In this document: positions 1 through 7,952 of the stretch, piece after piece
Numbering within the stretch: position 1 is the first letter of the stretch
Layout of the letters: each line of letters starts with the position of its first letter
Made by a program: the position numbers and the translations under genes
Origin: Microcaldota archaeon
GTDB lineage: Archaea; Micrarchaeota; Micrarchaeia; Micrarchaeales; CABMGC01
Direction: 5' to 3'
Length of the DNA stretch: 18,633 bases
NCBI GenBank assembly: GCA_021821605.1
Contig: JAKACG010000007.1
Span: forward strand, 1-18,633
The notes under the pieces: model-generated
Told to the model about the DNA's origin: nothing
What the model saw: the letters and a program-made list of their open reading frames with translations, nothing else
Database searches by the model: none

Positions 1-1
1 T

Positions 2-1063
2 CCTAGTATCTTCACAGATCCATCAAGTTTTACCGGTTCTCTTTTCAACCCATTTTATTCAGAAAACTATGCATTTAGTCCTTTAATTTCTATACCTGTG
101 GGTCTTGCAAGTTATGGACTTTATAATGAAATTAATTCAAATACCAATAAAGGTTATGTAATCGGTACTCAAGAAGTTGAAGGCACATTTAATATCACCT
201 CTATGAGTGTATCTGCTGTGAGCATAACTGGAATCCAATCTACAGCATCTGCTCAATTAAATACATTTTTGAATTTTCAATATATGGGAAAATCTCAAAC
301 TTTTTGGTTGCAAAATGTTTTCATATTTGATACTAATACTGGACTTTTAACACATATAGAGGATAACATTTGGAACTTTACTACTAAAAATTCAAAAATA
401 AATTTAAATTCTATAACTGGTTTGTCAGGCAATGGGCAGCTTATTTCATATGGGACTACGAATTATTATGCGAAATCATATCTTCCTGCTTCTTCTAGTC
501 CTCCATATATATTGCCTTTTAACGCTACATTATACATAAAAATACTTCCAATTGGTACTGGCAGTACAGAAAGAACTGCAATATCTTTTGGATTTAAGAT
601 AAATGATAACAGTTATCATGACTCGGTAGTATGTGAACTTGCAAATTGCAATGGTATTATTCATACTAATGATGTTTCTTATGCTACTGTTTTTCTTCCA
701 GTCGGTTCTACAAACCCCACTTTATTAATAGCTCCTTACGCAGTTCCTACCTCCGTAACTACCTCTTTTGTAGGTTTTCCTCAGGACACTGAATTTGTAT
801 TCGGTGGACCATATGGTGGTGCCCAAAGCACCTTTAGCAACTTTAATGCTCAAATGAGTTTAAAATATCTAAATACTGCTGGACAGATGGTAAACTTTCC
901 TTCATACTGGACCTTTGGCATGACTGGAGAAAGAGCCACAAATCTTCTGTCCAATGTAAACAACGCAGGAGTTGCTACTGTTTTCGTTGGAGCTCCAAAT
1001 CCACTTTCTGGAATAAGTACTACATATACTCTTCAACAGCTTTTAGGTTTATCCACCATTTAA
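2..1063 (+). CDS. Thermopsin-like acid protease (peptidase family A5), 5' end outside window
   Basis: The reading frame is open from base 2, so the N-terminus, including any signal peptide, lies upstream; 353 residues are visible. A GTG at 98 could be mistaken for the start, but in-frame coding continues before it and contains family-like sequence (NPFYSE). Thermopsins are secreted archaeal acid proteases that lack the DTG motif of pepsin. The resemblance rests on the G-L-A-S-Y-G-L segment (thermopsins have G-I-A-D-Y-G-I), the following beta-strand pattern, the FWLQNVFIF and DNIWNFTT segments, and a late FGMTGE stretch. No C-terminal membrane anchor is visible; the protein ends LLGLSTI, which fits a released enzyme. 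It stands alone, followed by an AT-rich gap. Family assignment is from remembered motifs, not a search; substrate is unknown. Confidence 0.75.
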   Translation, partial: PSIFTDPSSFTGSLFNPFYSENYAFSPLISIPVGLASYGLYNEINSNTNKGYVIGTQEVEGTFNITSMSVSAVSITGIQSTASAQLNTFLNFQYMGKSQTFWLQNVFIFDTNTGLLTHIEDNIWNFTTKNSKINLNSITGLSGNGQLISYGTTNYYAKSYLPASSSPPYILPFNATLYIKILPIGTGSTERTAISFGFKINDNSYHDSVVCELANCNGIIHTNDVSYATVFLPVGSTNPTLLIAPYAVPTSVTTSFVGFPQDTEFVFGGPYGGAQSTFSNFNAQMSLKYLNTAGQMVNFPSYWTFGMTGERATNLLSNVNNAGVATVFVGAPNPLSGISTTYTLQQLLGLSTI

Positions 1064-1142
1064 ACAAAATACTTTTTAAACCGATAAATACATTATCATT
1101 AGTATTATTTATTAACAATTATTATTTTTATTTGTTGGTTTT

Positions 1143-2123
1143 ATGAACGCAATAATAATCTCACATATAGCTGATATGGATGGCATTTCAAGCGCGGCTC
1201 TAATAATGCGTAAGTATAAAATAAAAAAGGAAAATGTGCTGTTTGCAGATTACTCGGTAGGAAGGCTTCTTCAAATAGAGAAACAAGTAAAAGAAAAGCT
1301 GCAAAAAGATACTGTGCTTTTTATAACGGACATAGGAACAAATACCTCCACAATTAAGATATTTTTAAGGATTATAGCGTCTATAAAAAAAACAGGCGGT
1401 AAGGTTTTTTGGTTTGATCATCATACCTGGAGCTATGACTCTATTGAGAAAGTTGCTTCAAAGTGCGATCTTGCAGTTGTAGGAGAAAATAAGTTGTTCT
1501 GCGCCGCAGAGATAACTGCCGCAGAGCTTAAACTAACTGATTCTTTTACCAAAAAATTAATAAAAATAGTACATATGTCTGATTTCAATATAAAACCAAA
1601 AGATAAGAACATTGCAGAAATTATAAAATCATATGTTTTAAGTACAACGTATTATTCGTCTTTTAATTTTTCTACTTATGCAAGAAGAATTGGAATGATT
1701 GCAGATCAGATGAGCAAAGAAGTTTTAATACCTAACTTTGTTATAGCTGATGGTAAAAAGTTTGAGAAATTAAATATCAACAGGCTTAAAAAACTAAAGG
1801 AAAATATACTTGTCGGCACTATAGTGTCTCTTGGTTTTTCAAAGTATATCTCTACAAACGATGCTTGTGCATGCATTTTAGACAACACAAACAGCGATAT
1901 AGGGGTATATCTTAATACTGAAACATTTAAATGCCATCTTAGGAGCAAGATAAATGACTGCTCTCTTCTTGCTACGCAGTTCGGAGGCGGTGGTCATCCA
2001 CATGCATCAGGATTCGAGGTAAACAAAGCTCTATATAAAATTAAAACAGTGAACGGAAGGAAAAAGCTTTTTTCTGATATATGCAATGCATCTAATTCTT
2101 TATACAATAGTTCCAAAGCCTGA
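1143..2123 (+). CDS. DHH/DHHA1-family phosphoesterase
   Basis: A 326-residue protein of the DHH superfamily (RecJ, NrnA, archaeal nucleases), metal-dependent enzymes that cleave phosphodiester bonds in single-stranded nucleic acid, short oligonucleotides or cyclic dinucleotides. Visible motifs are His8/Asp11/Asp13 in the N-terminal HIADMDG segment, Asp63 (ITDIG), the signature Asp92-His93-His94, and the C-terminal DHHA1 glycine motif GGGGHPHASG (281-290), which binds substrate. The metal ligands are all present, so it should be active. There is no OB-fold or membrane segment; length suits archaeal stand-alone DHH proteins. A GTTGGT stretch lies just before the ATG. Its last 24 bp overlap the 3' end of the aIF2-gamma gene on the other strand. 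Whether it is a RecJ-like exonuclease, an oligoribonuclease or a c-di-AMP phosphodiesterase cannot be decided from sequence. Confidence 0.85.
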   Translation: MNAIIISHIADMDGISSAALIMRKYKIKKENVLFADYSVGRLLQIEKQVKEKLQKDTVLFITDIGTNTSTIKIFLRIIASIKKTGGKVFWFDHHTWSYDSIEKVASKCDLAVVGENKLFCAAEITAAELKLTDSFTKKLIKIVHMSDFNIKPKDKNIAEIIKSYVLSTTYYSSFNFSTYARRIGMIADQMSKEVLIPNFVIADGKKFEKLNINRLKKLKENILVGTIVSLGFSKYISTNDACACILDNTNSDIGVYLNTETFKCHLRSKINDCSLLATQFGGGGHPHASGFEVNKALYKIKTVNGRKKLFSDICNASNSLYNSSKA

Positions 2124-3305
2124 GAGTTTCCATCTCTGGCTGAAGTTTCTTAAAAGAGAGATCTTTGCAGATTTATCAACGCAGGTAGTTCTATTCAATT
2201 TTATCTCTATTCTATTCTTCTTTAGATGTGTTATATATCCGACAAAGGTGCCTGTTCCTATACCTAGCAAGAGCTGCTCGCCATCCTTGAATGCTTGTTT
2301 TGGTATGTCTGATCTATTTAAAGAAATATAATTTATTGTTATATTGTTTACAGCTTCAGGAAGTTTTCCAACCTTTCCTATTATCTGTCCCACAAGTCCG
2401 TCGGCTTTTGTAAATGATGGATCGCACTCTGTACCTACTGCAATTAGTCCTCCTGCTATTGCGCTTTCAAGCTCTTCATTACCTGCTGAAAGAGAGTCTA
2501 TTCTTGTTATCAAAGGCTCATAGTCATCTTTTTTCTGATTGCTTTCCAAATTCACTCCAGGTCGTATCTCTATCTCATCTCCTATCTTGAATGTGCCACG
2601 TATAATAGAACCTCCAACAACGCCGCCTTTTATGTCATTAATAGTGCTACCTGGCCTGTTTACATCAAAGGATCGTGCAACATACATTATAGGGTCTGAA
2701 CTTTTGTCCCTGTCTGGTATTTTTATCTTGGCAAGCTCCTCTAAAAGCGCATCTATATTTATTCCCTTGTTTGCCATTACTGGTATTACTGGTGCATCCT
2801 CAGCAACGCTCCCTTTTAGAAATGTTTTTATTTGTGAATAACTTTGTTTTGCTTTTTCCTTACCAACTATATCTATTTTGGTTTGAGCCACAATAACATT
2901 CTTAATTCCAAGCGCATTTATTATCATTAAATGCTCTTTTGTCTGTGGCATAGGACAAGGTTCTGCCGCTGAGATTACAAAAAGAGCTCCATCTATAATA
3001 CTTGAGCTTGCTATTGCGGTTGCCATTAGCGTTTCGTGTCCAGGAGCATCTAGCAGGGAGATCTTTCTATACGCAGTAGATGGTTTGCCATCTCTGCAGC
3101 TATCCTCTACAGTGAACTTCTCAACTCCGTTTTCGTGGCATTTAAATATTGTCATATCTGCATAGCCAAGCTTTATGGTCATGCTTCTCTTTAAGCTCTC
3201 GCTATGTACATCTGTCCATGTATGTGTTAATGCAGATACCAGTGTGGTCTTTCCATGGTCTACATGCCCAAGTGTTCCTATATTCAACTCGCTTTGCTTA
3301 TTCAT
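2100..3305 (-). CDS. Translation initiation factor aIF2 subunit gamma
   Basis: This is the GTPase subunit that delivers initiator Met-tRNA to the small ribosomal subunit. From the ATG at 3305 the protein is 401 residues. G1 is GHVDHGKT (13-20), switch I leads into KLGYAD (45-50) and G3 is DAPGH (86-90). The G4 motif reads Q-T-K-I-D (141-145) instead of the usual N-K-x-D. The zinc-knuckle region between switch I and G3 keeps only two cysteines (Cys56, Cys70) where four are usual. Beta-barrel domains II and III follow. I chose the ATG at 3305 because residues upstream of it have no family match and a GTGA motif sits just before it, overlapping the S6e stop. It is the last gene of the cdc48-rpS6e-aIF2-gamma operon, 7 nt after S6e. 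Confidence 0.93.
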   Translation of the reverse strand: MNKQSELNIGTLGHVDHGKTTLVSALTHTWTDVHSESLKRSMTIKLGYADMTIFKCHENGVEKFTVEDSCRDGKPSTAYRKISLLDAPGHETLMATAIASSSIIDGALFVISAAEPCPMPQTKEHLMIINALGIKNVIVAQTKIDIVGKEKAKQSYSQIKTFLKGSVAEDAPVIPVMANKGINIDALLEELAKIKIPDRDKSSDPIMYVARSFDVNRPGSTINDIKGGVVGGSIIRGTFKIGDEIEIRPGVNLESNQKKDDYEPLITRIDSLSAGNEELESAIAGGLIAVGTECDPSFTKADGLVGQIIGKVGKLPEAVNNITINYISLNRSDIPKQAFKDGEQLLLGIGTGTFVGYITHLKKNRIEIKLNRTTCVDKSAKISLLRNFSQRWKLSGFGTIV

Positions 3306-3312
3306 TTTTTCA

Positions 3313-3699
3313 CTATTCCTTCTTCTCCTTAGGCTTGAAAAGCTCTTCCACAGGCTTTGAACCAAACTGCTCTATAACTGTATTTATCTGAGCCGTTTCA
3401 GGTCCTACTGTATTACCACGCACAAGTCTTCGAGCTCTATATCCCTTACCTCTAACTCTCATACCTATTCCATAGCTTATCAATGACTTGGTCTTTCTTA
3501 TTCCGTCCACCTCCTTTCTAGACGGTGCTCCGGCGTTATCACTCATGCCAGTTATCTTAAGCTTAAAGCCATCAAGCCCTGCAGCTGCTCCTTCTATTGT
3601 CTCTCCAATAAGCTTTCCTATAAGCTGCGTCTCTCTATCTTTTGGGACCTGTGCCTGTCCTGTCTTTCCTGTTTTCTTGTCAGAATAAACTATCTGCAT
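3313..3699 (-). CDS. Small-subunit ribosomal protein S6e
   Basis: A 128-residue protein with the S6e core: an N-terminal strand VYSDKKTGKT, an LIGKLIGETI segment, G-F-K-L-K-I-T-G (44-51) and the arginine-rich GYRARRLVRGN stretch that contacts rRNA. Length matches short archaeal S6e; the eukaryotic phosphorylated C-terminal tail is absent and the protein ends in a lysine-rich stretch. The ATG at 3699 follows a GTGA motif. It lies 24 nt after the cdc48 stop and 7 nt before the aIF2-gamma start. S6e next to aIF2-gamma is a recurrent archaeal arrangement linking ribosome synthesis with initiation. Confidence 0.93.
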   Translation of the reverse strand: MQIVYSDKKTGKTGQAQVPKDRETQLIGKLIGETIEGAAAGLDGFKLKITGMSDNAGAPSRKEVDGIRKTKSLISYGIGMRVRGKGYRARRLVRGNTVGPETAQINTVIEQFGSKPVEELFKPKEKKE

Positions 3700-3723
3700 A
3701 TACTCACTTTATAAATATGAATT

Positions 3724-5880
3724 TCATCTATACATACTTTCCGGTTCATCTTTGAATCTCTTTATCCTTTCTGCGACCTCCTTAGGTATCGAAGGCCTTA
3801 CCTCTTCAAGCGCCTTTATAAAGTCCTCGTTTCTAACCGCTTCCCTATTGCCTCTTATGGCATTCATTCCAGCTTCTCTGCAAACATTCTCTAGTTCTGC
3901 TCCTGTGTAATTATCTGTAAGGCTTGCTACCTTTATAAGGTCAACATCTTTATCGAGAGGCATCTTCTTTGTGTGCACCTTTAATATATCAACACGTGCT
4001 TCAGGACCTGGCATAGGTATGTCTACTATCTTGTCAAATCTTCCCGGTCTTAAAAGAGCTGTATCTACTTCTTCTGGCCTGTTTGTCGCTCCAAGAACAA
4101 CGACATTCTTTAGCTCCTGCAGGCCGTCCATTTCAGTAAGCAATGTATCTACTACTCGCTCAGTGACTCTTGCATCGTCAAAACCGCTTCCTCTTGAGTG
4201 AGCTATGGCATCTATTTCATCTATAAATATTATACAAGGCGCGGCTAGTCTTGCCTTTCTAAAGATCTCTCTGACTGTTTTTTCGCTTTCTCCTACGTAC
4301 TTACTAAGCACCTCAGGTCCTTTTATCGAGATAAAGTTTGCCTCTCTTTCGGTAGCTACTGCCTTTGCAAGTAATGTCTTACCAGTTCCTGGTGGTCCAA
4401 CCAATAAAACTCCCTTTATTGCTCTAATTCCCATCTTTTCAAACTTCTCCGGCTCTTTTAGCGGCATCTCTACAGCTTCCTTCAACTCCTCCTTTACTCT
4501 TTCCAAGCCTCCGACATCTCTCCAGTGTACATTTGGCCTTTCTACAAAGACCTCTCTGAGCGCACTCGGTTGAATATTTTTTAGCGCCTCCATAAAGTTA
4601 TCTCGTGTTACTACAAGATTTGAAAGTATATCTACAGGTATACTTTGTTTGTCTACTATGTTTGGCAGTATATCTCTAAGTGTTGCCATGGCCGCCTCTT
4701 TAACCAATGCATTCATATCTGCTCCTGTGTAACCGTGTGTAATATTTGCTAATTCATCAAGGTTTACATCCTTAGCTACAGGCATGTTTCTTGTATGTAT
4801 TTGAAGTATAGTTTTTCTGGAGTTTCTGTTAGGCACTCCTATTTCTATTTCTCTATCAAATCTTCCCGGTCTTCGTAATGCTGGATCTATTGCATCCGGT
4901 CTATTTGTAGCTGCCAATATTATTACTTGTCCTCTAGGCGGCATACCATCCATAAGTGTAAGCAATTGCGAAACCATTCTTCTTTCGACCTCATTTGTTG
5001 CGTCCTCCCTTTTAGGAGCTATGGCATCTATCTCATCCATGAAAATTATTGTGGGTGCTTTTTCGTTTGCATTTTTAAAGATCTCCCTTAATTTCTCTTC
5101 ACTTTCTCCGACAAATTTGCTTACTAGTTCTGGCCCTGATATAGCTATGAAGTTAGCATCGCTTTCATTTGCTACTGCCTTTGCAAGTAATGTCTTACCA
5201 GTTCCTGGCGGTCCATAAAGGAGCACTCCTTTTGGTGGGTCTATTCCTAGTCTTTCAAAAAGTTCAGGATATCTAATAGGCAGCTCTACCATCTCCCTAA
5301 TTTTTTGCTTTGCATCGTCAAGTCCTCCTATATCTTCATAATGTACATCTGCAATTTTTACCAATGATTCTGAAACCGGTTCTTCTTTTACTATTAAATT
5401 TGTGTTGCTTGTTATCTTTACAATTCCATGCGGTATTACCTGTACCACTAAAAAGTTGAATACCAGTCCAAACATTGGTATTGGTATGGAGTCGCCTTTT
5501 GCAAGAGGCCTTCCTTCAAGCCTTCTTTTAGCGTACTCTGGAAAATCAGGTGAGAGTGGAGGTCTTTGACTTGGTGGCGGAGCAAGAACTACCTTTTCTG
5601 CATCTTTGGTCTCTGCTTTAGAGGTGAAGATCTTATCTCCTATGCCTACGCCTAGATTCTGCCTTAAGTATCCATCTATTCTTATAAATCCTAATCCTTC
5701 ATCGCTAGGATGTGCCGGTCCTGCTATGGCGGCAGTAGACTTTATCTTGCCTTTAAGTTCTATTATGTCTCCTGTGTTTATATTTAATAGCCTTCGCGAT
5801 TTACCATCTATTCTGGCTATGCTCTTCCCAGAGTCTGTTACAAGGGCATCTGCAACGGTAAGTTCTATGCTATTGACCAT
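3724..5880 (-). CDS. Cdc48/VAT-type double-ring AAA+ ATPase
   Basis: This is a 718-residue homologue of archaeal VAT and eukaryotic Cdc48/p97, hexameric unfoldases that thread proteins through the ring, often into the 20S proteasome. The N-terminal substrate/adaptor-binding region (about 1-175) is followed by D1 with Walker A GPPGTGKT (223-230) and Walker B IIFMDE (278-283), then D2 with Walker A (495-502) and Walker B IIFIDE (550-555). Both rings carry RRPGRFD/LRPGRFD segments with the arginine fingers, so both look ATP-competent. The last residues are Ser-Met-Tyr-Arg, matching the hydrophobic-Tyr-X (HbYX) tail that docks ATPase rings on the proteasome. It heads an operon with S6e and aIF2-gamma, and a TATA-like box lies about 45 bp upstream of the ATG. 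Confidence 0.97.
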   Translation of the reverse strand: MVNSIELTVADALVTDSGKSIARIDGKSRRLLNINTGDIIELKGKIKSTAAIAGPAHPSDEGLGFIRIDGYLRQNLGVGIGDKIFTSKAETKDAEKVVLAPPPSQRPPLSPDFPEYAKRRLEGRPLAKGDSIPIPMFGLVFNFLVVQVIPHGIVKITSNTNLIVKEEPVSESLVKIADVHYEDIGGLDDAKQKIREMVELPIRYPELFERLGIDPPKGVLLYGPPGTGKTLLAKAVANESDANFIAISGPELVSKFVGESEEKLREIFKNANEKAPTIIFMDEIDAIAPKREDATNEVERRMVSQLLTLMDGMPPRGQVIILAATNRPDAIDPALRRPGRFDREIEIGVPNRNSRKTILQIHTRNMPVAKDVNLDELANITHGYTGADMNALVKEAAMATLRDILPNIVDKQSIPVDILSNLVVTRDNFMEALKNIQPSALREVFVERPNVHWRDVGGLERVKEELKEAVEMPLKEPEKFEKMGIRAIKGVLLVGPPGTGKTLLAKAVATEREANFISIKGPEVLSKYVGESEKTVREIFRKARLAAPCIIFIDEIDAIAHSRGSGFDDARVTERVVDTLLTEMDGLQELKNVVVLGATNRPEEVDTALLRPGRFDKIVDIPMPGPEARVDILKVHTKKMPLDKDVDLIKVASLTDNYTGAELENVCREAGMNAIRGNREAVRNEDFIKALEEVRPSIPKEVAERIKRFKDEPESMYR

Positions 5881-5921
5881 TATCTAACACCAAAGATTAG
5901 TATTTAATATTTGCTAAAAAA

Positions 5922-5932
5922 CTTATATATAC
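5922..5932 (-). promoter_or_regulatory. TATA-like box of the cdc48 operon
   Basis: Read on the minus strand, AGTATATATAAG lies 42-52 bp before the cdc48 start codon. With archaeal spacing of about 25-27 bp from TATA centre to transcription start, it predicts a leader of roughly 20 nt. Inferred from sequence only. Confidence 0.45.
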
Positions 5933-5993
5933 TTTTGCTTATAAAATACGTTAACAAAACAGGTATGTTTTGTATGTATTGAATTGGAATGAG

Positions 5994-6001
5994 TTATATA
6001 T
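5994..6001 (+). promoter_or_regulatory. TATA-like box of the L40e cluster
   Basis: TTATATAT lies about 45 bp before the L40e ATG, in the divergent region shared with cdc48. It predicts a transcription start near 6025 and a leader of about 20 nt. Confidence 0.4.
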
Positions 6002-6044
6002 CTTTCCATGCAAATATTATAATAACAATTAATTCGTGTTAAGT

Positions 6045-6197
6045 ATGGGAAAATTTTCACTTGCAGATGAAGCTTTAACAAGTATCTGGCTGTGCAGAAA
6101 GTGCAAAGCAAGGAACAGAGCAGGCGCAGAAAAGTGCAGGAAGTGCGGAAGTAGATATATGCGTGTTAAGCGAAAGGAGAAGATGGCTAAGAAATAA
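6045..6197 (+). CDS. Large-subunit ribosomal protein L40e
   Basis: A 50-residue protein. It has the four-cysteine zinc motif Cys17-x2-Cys20-x10-Cys31-x2-Cys34 in a basic context, preceded by a short helix and the tryptophan Trp15, and followed by a lysine/arginine tail. This is the usual layout and length of archaeal L40e, the ribosomal protein fused to ubiquitin in eukaryotes; no ubiquitin-like domain is present here. The zinc fold binds 23S rRNA of the large subunit. It starts at ATG 6045 and is the first gene of a plus-strand cluster with a winged-helix gene 25 nt downstream. Confidence 0.93.
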   Translation: MGKFSLADEALTSIWLCRKCKARNRAGAEKCRKCGSRYMRVKRKEKMAKK

Positions 6198-6222
6198 AAA
6201 TAATTCTGATTAAGGTAATTTA

Positions 6223-6438
6223 ATGGTAGAGTTAACACCTATAGAAAATGTGATCTTGGAAGCTATGAAAGAGATAGGCGCTATAAGCGATGAAAAGAAG
6301 AAAACTGCTGACGATATAGCAAAGAAGTGCAATAGGCCAAAAAGTATGGTTACCAATGCTCTTGTTTCAATGTCAAATAAAGGAGCGATAAAACGTGTTG
6401 TAAGAGAAAAGGCATCTGGTTATTATATAATAAAATAG
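6223..6438 (+). CDS. Small winged-helix DNA-binding protein
   Basis: This 71-residue protein is almost wholly one winged-helix domain. A first helix (TPIENVILEAMKEIG) is followed by a second helix with ADDIAKKC, a likely recognition helix PKSMVTNALVSMSNKG (about 40-55), and a beta wing KRVVREKASGYYI at the C-terminus. Such stand-alone domains act as transcription regulators in archaea, and a ribosome-associated role similar to S25e, which shares the fold, is possible given the neighbours. The basic N-terminal tail of S25e is absent, so regulator is the simpler reading. A GGTAAT motif precedes the ATG. It sits between L40e and a DUF2666-like gene, probably co-transcribed. Confidence 0.7.
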   Translation: MVELTPIENVILEAMKEIGAISDEKKKTADDIAKKCNRPKSMVTNALVSMSNKGAIKRVVREKASGYYIIK

Positions 6439-6453
6439 TAATTTGGTTTTTAA

Positions 6454-6900
6454 ATGGACTCCGAAAGCATAGAGTTTTCTGCTAAGTATAAGAACTGGGT
6501 AGTTATAAGAAAAACATCTATATATCCAGATACTAATCCCGAAGAGATAGTATTTGCAATTGCAGGAATAAGACAATCTATAGATAAGAAAGCGTTTGAG
6601 CTTTTAGGAATAGATACTGCCTCACTAGATAAGTATGCAGAAAGCTTGATCTCAAGCGTAAAGAAAAGTTATTCTGGTTTATCAGAGGCTATAGGAAAGA
6701 TTGGGACTGCAGAGTCTAAGAAAGTTATAGAAGCTGCATGTTCGGGAAAAGCAGAGCATGAAAGTATAGCAAAAACATACTTATTCAGAAAAATAGTACA
6801 ACTTTTAAACTTCGATTTTGATGTAAATCAAGAGATGCTCTCAAAAATATATCCTTCATTGAAAATACCAAAGCAGAGAGGAAGAAAACCAAAGGAATAA
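6454..6900 (+). CDS. Uncharacterised archaeal protein, DUF2666-like
   Basis: This 148-residue soluble protein starts 15 nt after the winged-helix gene. An N-terminal beta-rich part (IEFSAKYKNWVVIRK) is followed by mostly helical sequence with an FELLGID segment. The tail KQRGRKPKE resembles an AT-hook-type basic motif (R-G-R-K-P) and could touch nucleic acid. The N-terminal pattern recalls DUF2666, a family of unknown function in methanococci and Micrarchaeota; this is from memory and moderately uncertain. Its position between L40e and tRNA-Pro suggests co-expression with translation genes. No catalytic motif is evident. Confidence 0.75.
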   Translation: MDSESIEFSAKYKNWVVIRKTSIYPDTNPEEIVFAIAGIRQSIDKKAFELLGIDTASLDKYAESLISSVKKSYSGLSEAIGKIGTAESKKVIEAACSGKAEHESIAKTYLFRKIVQLLNFDFDVNQEMLSKIYPSLKIPKQRGRKPKE

Positions 6901-6914
6901 GTTCTATTTATTTC

Positions 6915-6987
6915 GGGGAGTTAGGCTAGCTTGGTAGGCTTTCAGGTTTGGGACCTGACGACCCGAGTTCAAATCTCGGACTCCCCA
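6915..6987 (+). tRNA. tRNA-Pro (anticodon UGG)
   Basis: A complete 73-nt cloverleaf can be folded by eye. The acceptor GGGGAGT pairs with ACTCCCC with discriminator A6987. The D-arm GGCT/GGCT contains two G-U pairs, the anticodon stem is TCAGG/CCTGA with loop TTTGGGA (anticodon TGG), and the T-arm CCGAG/CTCGG has loop TTCAAAT. CCA is not encoded and there is no intron. It begins 14 nt after the preceding gene and is followed by a T-run, so it may be processed from the same transcript. Confidence 0.97.
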
Positions 6988-6989
6988 AA

Positions 6990-6995
6990 TTTTTT
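6990..6995 (+). terminator. Oligo-T terminator after tRNA-Pro
   Basis: Six consecutive T residues begin three bases after the tRNA-Pro discriminator. T-runs on the coding strand are the main intrinsic termination signal of archaeal RNA polymerase. Confidence 0.5.
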
Positions 6996-7072
6996 GTTTA
7001 TAAAATTCTAAGTACCTATTTATGAGAATCTATAAAAAATGATTTTTTCAAATTATAAAAACATTGTAGAAA

Positions 7073-7537
7073 TTACAATCCAAAATATGCTTTGGTCTTC
7101 TTTCTTGTCATGAAGTAAATTAAGCTTAAATTTAATATTATGTCAATTATCACTACAAGATATGTACCGATATATACCACTCCATAAGCTATTGCATAAC
7201 CTAAAGGTCCTATTATCGAGCTGCTTATTAAAGTTCCATTGGATAATGTTATATTCAACGCTGCAAAGGTAATAAGATACAAAGCTATGTTAAATGCAGC
7301 AAAAACTATTGACAATCCCCACGCTAGTCTATATCCTTTCCAAATACTATATGAAATGAGTAGCGGTATTAATACTAATACCAGCAATATTGCTCCTAAT
7401 TGAATTAAATTATTTGAATTAAGTACTCCGGGGTGATATGCACTAAATGCGCCTATGGTAAAGGGTATGAAAAGCAGACCGCTAACTAAATAGCCTATGC
7501 TAGTCATAAGTATAGCTAATGATTTATATTTTACCAT
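7073..7537 (-). CDS. Four-pass membrane protein of unknown function
   Basis: A 154-residue hydrophobic protein with four predicted transmembrane helices at about 6-28, 45-65, 71-93 and 120-142, and a basic C-terminal tail (TRKKTKAYF) that should be cytoplasmic. Loops are short; the one between helices 3 and 4 is Ser/Asn-rich and probably external. I recognise no family or conserved polar residues pointing to transport. The ATG at 7537 follows a GGTTGA motif. A perfect 12-bp inverted repeat lies about 30 bp upstream, between it and the zinc-finger gene. It may share a transcript with that gene or be separately controlled. Confidence 0.7.
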   Translation of the reverse strand: MVKYKSLAILMTSIGYLVSGLLFIPFTIGAFSAYHPGVLNSNNLIQLGAILLVLVLIPLLISYSIWKGYRLAWGLSIVFAAFNIALYLITFAALNITLSNGTLISSSIIGPLGYAIAYGVVYIGTYLVVIIDIILNLSLIYFMTRKKTKAYFGL

Positions 7538-7568
7538 AAAATTTCAACCTAAATAATTACTAAAATAT

Positions 7569-7602
7569 TAACTATGGGAAGTTGATACTATTCCCATAGT
7601 TA
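7569..7602. repeat. Perfect 12-bp inverted repeat, 10-nt spacer
   Basis: TAACTATGGGAA (7569-7580) and TTCCCATAGTTA (7591-7602) are exact reverse complements around a 10-nt spacer. The element lies after the zinc-finger gene and before the membrane-protein gene, both on the minus strand. It could be an RNA hairpin that ends or stabilises the upstream transcript, or an operator for a dimeric regulator. Confidence 0.9.
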
Positions 7603-7637
7603 TCTTTATATTCTTTGAATACTGTGGTTATCTGTAG

Positions 7638-7871
7638 TTATGTTCTCCCTTTATTCTGTGCTATTACTCTGTTCTCCTCAGTTATTCTTGTCTTATCCTC
7701 TGCTGTTACACTTCCTGTCCTTTGTTCTTCTATCATTGCAGTTACTGCAGCCAATGCGGTTGATCCATGATGTAGATAATGCGTCATAGCATCTATCGAG
7801 TCTTTAGAATCCTTGCCACAAATCTGACACTTGTATGTTTCTAGTTCTTTAGTTTCCATATTGTTGTTCAT
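7638..7871 (-). CDS. Small single C2H2 zinc-finger protein
   Basis: A 77-residue protein with one C2H2-type finger, Cys-x2-Cys-x12-His-x3-His, near residues 15-35 (YKCQICGKDSKDS through THYLHH), followed by a helical, charged tail. Single-finger proteins of this size are common in archaea and usually act as DNA- or RNA-binding regulators or adaptors. I start it at the ATG at 7871. A GGTG motif sits 5 nt before it, and the TATA-like box at 7902-7914 would place transcription start downstream of the longer alternative ATG at 7901. The longer form would add ten residues. No target can be inferred. Confidence 0.75.
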   Translation of the reverse strand: MNNNMETKELETYKCQICGKDSKDSIDAMTHYLHHGSTALAAVTAMIEEQRTGSVTAEDKTRITEENRVIAQNKGRT

Positions 7872-7901
7872 ATTAACACCGTTAATCATATACTTATTCA
7901 T

Positions 7902-7914
7902 TCATATATATAAT
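7902..7914 (-). promoter_or_regulatory. TATA-like box of the zinc-finger gene
   Basis: Read on the minus strand this is a TATTATATATATG-type stretch. Its centre lies about 37 bp before the ATG at 7871, predicting a short leader of about 10 nt that contains the GGTG motif. Confidence 0.4.
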
Positions 7915-7933
7915 ACTTTGCTATTTTAAACTA

Positions 7934-7952
7934 TACTTTACTAATTAAAGTA
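7934..7952. repeat. 7-bp inverted repeat in a 290-bp intergenic gap
   Basis: TACTTTA and TAAAGTA flank a 5-nt spacer, just upstream of the zinc-finger gene promoter. The rest of the gap (7872-8161) is AT-rich with no ORF or RNA gene that I can see. The repeat could be an operator, but AT-rich DNA produces such palindromes by chance. Confidence 0.5.

Noticed and set aside
3306..3365. N-terminal extension of aIF2-gamma by 20 residues
   Set aside because: It would overlap the S6e gene by 53 bp and the added residues have no counterpart in the family; ATG 3305 has its own GTGA motif.
3971..5218. Several plus-strand open frames opposite cdc48
   Set aside because: They mirror the highly conserved AAA+ domains and show antisense-type composition; no ribosome-binding motif supports them.
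5923..6238. Minus-strand open frames across the cdc48-L40e gap
   Set aside because: They run antisense through L40e, whose four-cysteine motif is unmistakable on the plus strand.
6915..6987. tRNA-Pro as a proven integration site
   Set aside because: No integrase gene and no duplicate of the tRNA 3' end were found in the window; kept only as a hypothesis in the findings.
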